From Chlamydiia bacterium (GTDB lineage: Bacteria; Chlamydiota; Chlamydiia; Chlamydiales; JAAZZY01): a stretch of 11,412 nt of DNA. Positions 5,988 to 11,412 of the stretch are shown in pieces. The notes below the pieces were generated by a model. That model ran no database searches and was not told the DNA's origin. It worked only from the letters and a program-made list of their open reading frames with translations. A program made the translations under genes and the position numbers. The stretch spans positions 1 through 11,412 of the forward strand of contig JAAZZY010000052.1 in assembly GCA_014239035.1 (NCBI GenBank), in the 5' to 3' direction. The number at the start of each line of letters is the position of its first letter. Position 1 is the stretch's first letter.

Positions 5988-7249
5988 GGTAAAACGAGAG
6001 TCATTCCAACTTTAATTAAATCTGAATCTAAGCGATTTACCTGACGCAGATCATCGAGCGCTACTTTATTTTTCCTAGCTATTTTCCAAAGGTTATCACC
6101 ATCTTGTACAACATAGACCTTGCTAGGCTCACTAGATGGAGATTCAAACGCGGCAGGAGCATCAATTGTCGCCGCTGCAAGCATGTGGGAGGGATCTATT
6201 TGATATTTATGTCCGATAAAGCCCATGGCTTCTTGATAAGAGAATGGCTCTGGAAGACCTAGATCAGCATAGTGATAAAGGAGCCTACAAGCCTCTTGGC
6301 GCACCCAGTCGCTGCGATGTCCAATAGCCAAGTGAAGAGCAAAGTTTTCTGTAAGAGATGATTTTTTTTCAAGCAATCCTAATAGAGCTACTATTTGAGA
6401 ATCATCAAGTTTTTTAAGTGCATGCATGGCATCAATTTCTAAGATCAATCTTGCAGCATATTCTGATCCTACATCTAGGTACTGACTTAAAAATTGGATT
6501 CTGAGTGAGTTTGAGAAATCCTGAATTTGATTGTGGTTAGCAATAAATTCACTTAAAGATTCCCAGGTTCCTTGCAAGACAGTATTTAAAAGAATCTCTT
6601 TTGAAACGCCAAGCGAACAAAAAAGACCTTCAATATACATGAACTCTTTACTGAGATAAAAAGCACTTTTTAAAGATTCATCGTTTAAGCCTTGAGTCAG
6701 CTTTTGGAAGAGACCTGAGCTTGTTAGGGGCCACTTTTCATTTTTAACAAAAGTTTGGATGAGCTTATATTGCATATCCGTTAAGCCTGAGAAAACAGGA
6801 TAATCATAAGTGTTACCCACAGCCCCTTGAACGGGGATATAGCGCATAATGGGTGTCTGCCCCATCAAAGCTCTATCAATATCTAAATCATATTGATGAC
6901 TAAGAACAGACAGCGCAATGTCTCTTTGGGTGAATCCATCTTCAATATGCATATCGTTGCCTAATTGTCCGACCAGTTCTTGAAGTTTTTTTTCTGACTT
7001 TTCAATTAAAGCATGCTCGAGTGAAGAAGAATTTTCATTTGCTTGAGCAATATATTGACTAGTCGACTTATATTTTGAATGGCTCTCTTTGCCTTTGACA
7101 GCATTAAAGACCACGGATGTGAGCAAAGCCAGGTTAAGGGCGACACTAAAGATAAGCCCTTGAGTCATTCGCTTGGAATAAGTAGAAGATTCTTTAAATT
7201 CTTTTTGACTTTGTAACCCATTTTGCTTTTTTTTAGTTCGACTCATCAA
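5984..7249 (-). CDS. Single-pass membrane protein with C-terminal LysM domain
   Basis: This 421-aa protein starts with a basic cytoplasmic tail (RTKKKQN..., 27 residues) and one membrane segment at about 29-51 (GLIFSVALNLALLTSVVF). A mainly helical periplasmic region of about 320 residues follows. It ends in a single LysM domain at about 378-421 (VYVVQDGDNLWKIARKN, then LRQVNRLDSDLIKVGMTLVLP). LysM domains bind the glycan of peptidoglycan, so the protein probably tethers inner membrane to the sparse chlamydial peptidoglycan; that role is inferred. The middle region has no catalytic motif I recognise. In Chlamydia an uncharacterised gene occupies the same place between yidD and pheT, and this is likely its counterpart. 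The start is well supported: GAGGAG lies 7 nt before tandem ATG ATG. The gene is divergent from pheT. Confidence 0.82.
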   Translation of the reverse strand: MMSRTKKKQNGLQSQKEFKESSTYSKRMTQGLIFSVALNLALLTSVVFNAVKGKESHSKYKSTSQYIAQANENSSSLEHALIEKSEKKLQELVGQLGNDMHIEDGFTQRDIALSVLSHQYDLDIDRALMGQTPIMRYIPVQGAVGNTYDYPVFSGLTDMQYKLIQTFVKNEKWPLTSSGLFQKLTQGLNDESLKSAFYLSKEFMYIEGLFCSLGVSKEILLNTVLQGTWESLSEFIANHNQIQDFSNSLRIQFLSQYLDVGSEYAARLILEIDAMHALKKLDDSQIVALLGLLEKKSSLTENFALHLAIGHRSDWVRQEACRLLYHYADLGLPEPFSYQEAMGFIGHKYQIDPSHMLAAATIDAPAAFESPSSEPSKVYVVQDGDNLWKIARKNKVALDDLRQVNRLDSDLIKVGMTLVLP

Positions 7250-7293
7250 TATGCTCCTCGATTTCCTGAAGAAATAATTTTATTCTGCATACC

Positions 7294-7322
7294 ATTCAAT
7301 AGAAATTTACCCTTTTCGTCAA
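7294..7322 (-). promoter_or_regulatory. Predicted promoter of the LysM protein gene
   Basis: On the minus strand TTGACG (complement of 7317-7322, 5 of 6 consensus), a 17-nt spacer and TTGAAT (complement of 7294-7299, 4 of 6) lie about 45 nt upstream of the LysM protein start, within the 95-nt divergent gap shared with pheT. This is a motif match only. Confidence 0.4.
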
Positions 7323-7377
7323 TCTCCTAAATTTGATATAACGTATGCTACCTTGTAATTTAAAACTCTATCTATCC

Positions 7378-9777
7378 ATGCAATTTAGTTTAAAATGGCT
7401 CCAAGATTTTTTTGCCGGCTCTTTATCAAGTTCTACTTTAGAAGAGAAATTAACAAAAACTGGACTTGAAGTTGACTCTATTACAAAAAGAGGCCCCTCT
7501 TTTGAAGGGGTGGTTGTAGCTCTTGTAAAAGAAACTCTCCCTCATCCAGATGCAGATAGACTCTGCATTGCTACTGTGTTTAATGGAAAAGAAGATCTGC
7601 AAATTGTCTGCGGAGCAAAAAATTGCCGTAAAAATTTAGTTGTTGCATTGGCTCCGGTTGGCTCAGTTTTGTTCGACCCGTCTGGCAAAAAACATAAAAT
7701 GAAATTGGGCACTCTTAGAGGTGTTGAATCTTTCGGCATGCTTCTTTCTCCTGAAGAGCTTGGTTTTGATGAGAAAAGTGAAGGTATTATTGAACTCCCA
7801 GATGACTTTGAAATAGGTTCACCTCTTGAGCCTCTATTTGAAGATGAGATCCTAGAGATATCCTTTACCCCAAATCTTGGTCATGCAATGAGCCACCTTG
7901 GAATTGCAAGAGAAGTTGCTTGCCTTCTTGAAACTACAATCGATCTTAAAAATTTTAAAAAAGCAAAACTCTCTTCTTTTAAGACAGAAGATTCTTTTAA
8001 AGTGTCCATTGAAGAAAAAAAAGACTGCCCTATTTATGGGTGTCGATTGATTAAAAATGTCAAAGTTGGCCCTTCACCACTTTGGCTAAAAATGCGTTTA
8101 GAAGCTTGCGGTATAAAAAGTATTAATAATGTCGTAGATATCACAAACTACATCCTTCTTGAGCTGGGTCAACCCATGCATGCTTTTGATGCAGATCAAA
8201 TCGTAGGGTCCAAAATCAAAGTCCACAGATCTCAAAAAGAACACTCACTGATAACTCTTGATAAAGTTGAAAGAAAGATTCCAAAAGGATCGCTAATTAT
8301 CTCTGATGAAGAAAAGCCCATAGCCTTTGCGGGAGTTATGGGAGCAGAAAATTCACAGGTAAGTAAAATGACACAAAATATTTTACTGGAGGCTGCGCAC
8401 TTCAACCCCAAGGTCATTCGAAAAATGAGTAAAGACCTTGCTCTCTACACTGATGCTTCAAAGCATTTTGAAAGAGGAGTAGACCCATCTTTGGTCTCCT
8501 TTGCATTGGATCGCGCTGCAGATTTAATTGCTCAATCCTCTGATGCAGAGATCTCACCCCAAAATTTTATAACCTCTTCTCATTCTTTGAAGCTCAAAAA
8601 ACAAAGCTGTAGACCTTCGCAAGTTAATAGGCTACTTGGCACCAAGCTTTCACATAAAGAGATCAAAGATATTTTTGAGCGCTTAGAATTTAAAGTTAAT
8701 CAAACTGATGATGATATCATGGAACTTGAAGTTCCCCTCTACCGCAATGACATTCATCTAGAAGTGGACCTTATTGAAGAGGTCGCTAGAGTCTACGGTT
8801 TGGATAAGATACATACACAAAAAGCTCCATACTCATTTAGTGAACTTGAAGATGGACCACATTATCAACTAGAGCAAAAACTTCATCCCCTCCTGCAGCA
8901 AGAAGGTCTACAGGAAATTATTTCTTGTGACTTAGTGAGCCCAGAGATGAATGCATTGCAAGAAGGCTCTCAAGTAGAGATCTCTGCATTAAGCTATGTT
9001 TCTAAAGAGCAGTCCGTTTTAAGGACTTCTATACTTGCTAATCACCTTCTAATTTTAAAACATAACCAAGACCATCAAAATGGTAATATGCACCTTTATG
9101 AAATAGGCAAAACCTATTTTAAAAAAGGTGATTGTTTTGAAGAAGAAGAGCGTCTTGCAATTACATTGATGGGAAGAAAAGCTCCATATCATTGGGAAAG
9201 TAAAGAGGATGAATTTGATTTCTTCCATGTCAAGGGCATGCTTGAAAACCTGCTAGATGCTCTCAATATTTCTCCTTACTTATTTAATAAATCAGCTCAT
9301 CGCATATATCACCCAGGGATCCAGGCTAAAGTTAAGGTAGAAGATAAATGCATTGCCACATTAGGAGAAATTCATCCATCTATCCTTAGGAAGATAGGGA
9401 TAAAACAAATCGTCTTTTTTGCAGAAATCCTTCTCTCCCCTCTTATTCCTTTGAGCCAGAAACCGCTTGAGCTCAAACCCATTACTCCTTTCCCAGCATC
9501 TGAGAGAGACTGGACTTTTACCTGCTCTGATGAACTTGAAATAGGTCATTTAATTAAGGCTATTAAGAGTATTCCTTCAAGGCTACTCAAAGATATTTTC
9601 TTATTAGATCTTTATCAAAGTGAAAAAATTGGTGTCGACAAAAAAAATGTAACCTTGCGATTTGTTTACAGAAATGATAAAAAAACTATCTCTTTTGAAG
9701 CTGTAGAAATCGAACACGCTCGAATAACCAGCGATGTTCAAGAAAAAATGAAACAATTAATCATTCAACCTAGTTAA
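7378..9777 (+). CDS. pheT: Phenylalanine--tRNA ligase beta subunit
   Basis: PheT pairs with the catalytic PheS subunit (alpha2beta2) to charge tRNA-Phe. I chose the ATG at 7378 (799 aa) because MQFSLKWLQDFF is the usual PheT beginning. The ATG at 7345 would add 11 atypical residues, and a TATAAC at 7337-7342 would start transcription beyond it. Domains, numbered from 7378: an EMAP-type OB-fold at about 44-150 (HPDADRL, then QIVCGAKNCRKN); FTPNLGHAMSHLGIAREVA at about 163-182; the B3/B4 editing core with GQPMHAFDAD (about 264-273) and ERGVDPSL (about 365-372); B5 at about 410-480 ending VPLYRNDIHLEVDLIEEVARVYGLD; a catalytic-like core; and a C-terminal ferredoxin-like anticodon-binding domain over the last 90 residues (FPASERDWTF ... 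KKTISFEAVE). pheS is not adjacent, as in Chlamydia. No Shine-Dalgarno sequence is visible at either start. Confidence 0.95.
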   Translation: MQFSLKWLQDFFAGSLSSSTLEEKLTKTGLEVDSITKRGPSFEGVVVALVKETLPHPDADRLCIATVFNGKEDLQIVCGAKNCRKNLVVALAPVGSVLFDPSGKKHKMKLGTLRGVESFGMLLSPEELGFDEKSEGIIELPDDFEIGSPLEPLFEDEILEISFTPNLGHAMSHLGIAREVACLLETTIDLKNFKKAKLSSFKTEDSFKVSIEEKKDCPIYGCRLIKNVKVGPSPLWLKMRLEACGIKSINNVVDITNYILLELGQPMHAFDADQIVGSKIKVHRSQKEHSLITLDKVERKIPKGSLIISDEEKPIAFAGVMGAENSQVSKMTQNILLEAAHFNPKVIRKMSKDLALYTDASKHFERGVDPSLVSFALDRAADLIAQSSDAEISPQNFITSSHSLKLKKQSCRPSQVNRLLGTKLSHKEIKDIFERLEFKVNQTDDDIMELEVPLYRNDIHLEVDLIEEVARVYGLDKIHTQKAPYSFSELEDGPHYQLEQKLHPLLQQEGLQEIISCDLVSPEMNALQEGSQVEISALSYVSKEQSVLRTSILANHLLILKHNQDHQNGNMHLYEIGKTYFKKGDCFEEEERLAITLMGRKAPYHWESKEDEFDFFHVKGMLENLLDALNISPYLFNKSAHRIYHPGIQAKVKVEDKCIATLGEIHPSILRKIGIKQIVFFAEILLSPLIPLSQKPLELKPITPFPASERDWTFTCSDELEIGHLIKAIKSIPSRLLKDIFLLDLYQSEKIGVDKKNVTLRFVYRNDKKTISFEAVEIEHARITSDVQEKMKQLIIQPS

Positions 9778-9790
9778 ATGGAGCTAATTT

Positions 9791-10747
9791 ATGCTTAAGG
9801 TTAATAAAAAATACTTCCCAGCATTTGTTGCACTCACACTGTGCCTATTAACTGCCTGTGGAAATCCAAATAACAATGCAATAAGCACTTTGTTTATTCA
9901 CAAATATGGAGCCACTCTTACAGAAGATGATTGGACTTCTCGTGGAGGTAATGGCCAAGTCGTCACTACCTGTAAAGACGGTGTAACCATTACTGAAAAT
10001 TATATTGAGAATGCCTTAGAAGGAAAGACCATCTATTCTTTTCCTCATAGTGGTGTTACAGCAAAAGAAGAAAGTTACCGCCAAGGACACCTTCTTTCTG
10101 AAACCCTTCACTTCAATTCCGGTGTTCCTAAGCAAAAGACAGAATTCATTTCTGATGGTGAATGCCATCAAACAACTTGGTTTGAGAATGGGAATCCAAG
10201 AAGTTTTGAAAAGATCATCGATGGTAGATTAGAAGAGGGCGACTACTTCACAAGCTCCAATGATTTAGAGACAAAAATTAGAGCGGGAGTTGGCACCAAA
10301 ATAGAGCGTAATACCTACGGTGAGTTCAAATCAAAAATTGAGTACAATCAAGGAACTAAACTTCAAATGACGACATATCATCCAAATGGTGACCCAAAAA
10401 TAGTCATTCCCTATCAAAACAATCATGTGCATGGCATAAAAAAGTTGTATCATATCAATGGAATTCCTGATCGTTTTGAAGAATGGGCACATGGCTCTCA
10501 GCAAGGAACCACTACTGCTTATCGAGATGGACAGCCTCATAGTGAGCTACAATATGTCGCAGGTATGAAAAATGGTATTGAAACTATTATGAATGACCGC
10601 GGACAAATCGTCCAGGAGATCACTTGGAGAAATGATTTAATGCACGGAGTGCAAAAATTATACATCAATGATACTGTCCGCCTTGAATGGTTCTATAAAG
10701 GGAAAAAAGTTTCTCATTCAGATTTTGAGAAACTCGTAGTACATTAA
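9791..10747 (+). CDS. Lipoprotein with YwqK/MORN-type repeats
   Basis: The 318-aa protein begins with a lipoprotein signal peptide: KVNKKY, a hydrophobic stretch at 9-19, and lipobox L20-T21-A22-C23 followed by G24. The mature protein would be lipid-anchored at C23, and N25 onward is asparagine-rich. The rest consists of repeated short beta units of the MORN_2/YwqK type. Examples are LEGKTIYSFPHSG, WFENGNPRSFEKIIDG, TTYHPNGDPKIVIPYQNN, HGIKKLYHINGIPDRFEEW and NGIETIMNDRGQIVQE-like turns, each with a (Y/F)-x-x-G core. Such proteins are often labelled 'toxin-antitoxin YwqK family antitoxin', but no toxin is nearby, and a structural or envelope role is just as likely. GGAG lies 7 nt before the ATG, and the gene starts 13 nt after the pheT stop, so it is co-transcribed with pheT. 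In Chlamydia an uncharacterised gene sits in the same place. Confidence 0.85.
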   Translation: MLKVNKKYFPAFVALTLCLLTACGNPNNNAISTLFIHKYGATLTEDDWTSRGGNGQVVTTCKDGVTITENYIENALEGKTIYSFPHSGVTAKEESYRQGHLLSETLHFNSGVPKQKTEFISDGECHQTTWFENGNPRSFEKIIDGRLEEGDYFTSSNDLETKIRAGVGTKIERNTYGEFKSKIEYNQGTKLQMTTYHPNGDPKIVIPYQNNHVHGIKKLYHINGIPDRFEEWAHGSQQGTTTAYRDGQPHSELQYVAGMKNGIETIMNDRGQIVQEITWRNDLMHGVQKLYINDTVRLEWFYKGKKVSHSDFEKLVVH

Positions 10748-10756
10748 TTTTTAACA

Positions 10757-10800
10757 AAAGGGCCTTTTTTGAAAAATTTTAAATTCAAAAAAGGCCCTTT
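10757..10800. terminator. Perfect 17-bp inverted repeat: terminator of the pheT unit or regulator of ogt
   Basis: AAAGGGCCTTTTTTGAA at 10757-10773 is exactly complementary to 10784-10800 around the 10-nt loop AAATTTTAAA. It starts 10 nt after the lipoprotein stop, where a terminator is expected. The T tract after the right arm is poor (TTTACTTTG), and the arms contain the apparent TTG start of ogt. It may act as a terminator, an attenuator, or a structure masking ogt translation. Confidence 0.7.
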
Positions 10801-11242
10801 ACTTTGCGCTCATTTTTTCACAAAAAAAGATCTTATCCAAAAGATTACTCTCTCTGCATCTTCTCAATTTGAAGCAACCATCCAAGGAGATGCAACTCCA
10901 AGCTCAGAGAGCTCCATTTTTCAGTGGCTAAAGAGCTACCAAGATTCACAGTCACTTGACTCTCTACCACTCGACTTCTCAACGCTCACAATATTTCAAA
11001 AAGAAGTGCTTTTAGCTCTACGGAAACTTCCATTTGGTCAGATTATAAGCTACAAACAGCTAGCAAAGCTATCGAGCTCACCAAAAGCCTACAGAGCTGT
11101 TGGATCCACTTGCAAAAAGAACCCCTTCCCTCTTCTTATTCCATGCCATAGAGTTGTCTCCAGTAGCGGTGCTATTGGAAATTTCTTATATGGCAAAAGA
11201 ATGAAGCTAGACCTGCTGAAATTTGAAAAATCTTGGGCATAA
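10769..11242 (+). CDS. ogt: Methylated-DNA--protein-cysteine S-methyltransferase (O6-alkylguanine repair)
   Basis: The protein transfers methyl or alkyl groups from O6 of guanine (and O4 of thymine) in DNA to its own cysteine in a suicide reaction. The C-terminal catalytic domain is clear: FQKEVLLALRKLPFGQIISYKQLA at about 76-99 (helix-turn-helix, Y95), YRAVGSTCKKNPFPLLIPCHRVV with the conserved R109 and active-site C126 in PCHRV, and a closing GAIGNFLYGKRMKLDLLKFE. The N-terminal domain is short and divergent. The 157-aa length is normal for Ogt/MGMT and too short for Ada, although chlamydial homologues are sometimes labelled ada. No ATG is available: the only plausible start is TTG at 10769, inside the 17-bp inverted repeat and in the same frame as the preceding lipoprotein. 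The real start is therefore uncertain. The gene lies 21 nt after the lipoprotein. Confidence 0.88.
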   Translation: MKNFKFKKGPLLCAHFFTKKDLIQKITLSASSQFEATIQGDATPSSESSIFQWLKSYQDSQSLDSLPLDFSTLTIFQKEVLLALRKLPFGQIISYKQLAKLSSSPKAYRAVGSTCKKNPFPLLIPCHRVVSSSGAIGNFLYGKRMKLDLLKFEKSWA

Positions 11243-11272
11243 AAAAAGCCCCTTTTTCAAGGAGCTTTTTTT
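11242..11272. terminator. Bidirectional Rho-independent terminator between ogt and the right-edge gene
   Basis: AAAAAAGCCCCTT pairs with AAGGAGCTTTTTT with a single C-A mismatch and a short T/C loop. It has a T run on the right for ogt and the mirrored A run serving as a T run for the minus-strand gene. It starts at the last base of the ogt stop and lies 19 nt beyond the stop of the convergent gene, so it suits both. Confidence 0.85.
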
Positions 11273-11291
11273 ATCAAAATATGAGTTTGAT

Positions 11292-11412
11292 TTAACTATT
11301 ACTACAAGTTGAACAACTACCTGAAGTGTTGCAATTTGAGCAATTATTCTGATAAGAACTTCTGCGATATGGAGTTCTCGGAGATGAGCGATAACTACAC
11401 CCACCAGAGTTA
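11292..11412 (-). CDS. 3' end of a cysteine/serine/asparagine-rich protein, partial (starts beyond right edge)
   Basis: A minus-strand frame is open from the right edge for 39 codons and ends in TAA at 11292-11294, 19 nt before a terminator with a good T run in that direction. The visible residues start NSGGCSYRSSPRTPYRRSS and continue QNNCSNCNTSGSCSTCSNS. That gives five cysteines, two of them in CxxC pairs, with abundant Ser and Asn and no hydrophobic core. Such a tail could be disulfide cross-linked, as in chlamydial cysteine-rich envelope proteins, or could bind metal. The family cannot be named from this fragment. The competing long frame over 11207-11404 on the same strand crosses the ogt 3' end and the terminator and is considered a shadow. 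Confidence 0.5.
   Translation of the reverse strand, partial: NSGGCSYRSSPRTPYRRSSYQNNCSNCNTSGSCSTCSNS

Noticed and set aside
9791..10747. Antitoxin of a toxin-antitoxin pair (YwqK label)
   Set aside because: The protein has a lipobox signal peptide and no adjacent toxin gene; the neighbours are pheT and ogt. The label is a family name, not evidence of a toxin-antitoxin system.
11207..11404. 65-aa minus-strand frame rich in Val/Ile
   Set aside because: It overlaps the ogt 3' end and crosses a strong bidirectional terminator. The alternative minus frame ending at 11292 sits properly before that terminator.
1..11412. CRISPR arrays, insertion sequences, prophage genes, riboswitches
   Set aside because: No regularly spaced repeats, transposase or phage-like proteins, or recognisable aptamer structure was seen on either strand.

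Overview
The window is AT-rich (roughly 36% GC by eye) and most likely comes from a bacterium of the phylum Chlamydiota, probably a 'chlamydia-like' endosymbiont lineage rather than Chlamydia itself. Three observations support this. The order recO ... yidD - LysM membrane protein - pheT - small lipoprotein - ogt matches, as I recall it, the order of the corresponding genes in Chlamydia. pheT stands without pheS beside it. A eukaryotic-type ubiquitin-specific protease gene sits among housekeeping genes, as expected of a bacterium living inside eukaryotic cells. The genus cannot be named from the sequence alone.

Left block (1-1831, minus strand): tRNA-Arg(UCG), then a tight cluster of a long-form ribosome hibernation factor, an UlaG-like metallo-beta-lactamase-fold hydrolase (8-nt gap) and a partial membrane-anchored protein with a PD-(D/E)XK nuclease signature. 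The last gene has no ATG and runs off the left edge.

Middle block (1832-5510, plus strand): a strong sigma-70-type promoter drives a 344-aa protein with a proline-rich N-terminus and TPR-like helical repeats. It is closed by an intrinsic terminator that abuts recO. Next come a 22-codon leader ORF and a 513-aa USP-type (C19) protease with a complete-looking active site and a C-terminal membrane anchor. A convergent tRNA-Leu(GAG) begins 4 nt beyond its stop.

Right block (5594-11412): yidD converges on, and shares its stop-codon bases with, a minus-strand LysM-domain membrane protein. That gene is divergent from pheT. pheT is followed at 13 nt by a YwqK/MORN-type lipoprotein and then ogt, whose apparent TTG start lies inside a perfect 17-bp inverted repeat. 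A bidirectional terminator separates ogt from the cysteine-rich 3' end of a minus-strand gene entering from the right edge.

Most genes are housekeeping: translation and stasis (HPF, tRNAs, PheT), membrane insertion (YidD), envelope (LysM protein, lipoprotein) and DNA repair (RecO, Ogt). The exceptional content is a candidate host-interaction pair. The USP-like, tail-anchored protease could remove host ubiquitin. The TPR-like protein carries PSAP and PPPY within 11 residues, the two short motifs that viruses use to recruit TSG101/ESCRT and NEDD4-type ubiquitin ligases. That they are secreted or act together is inference.
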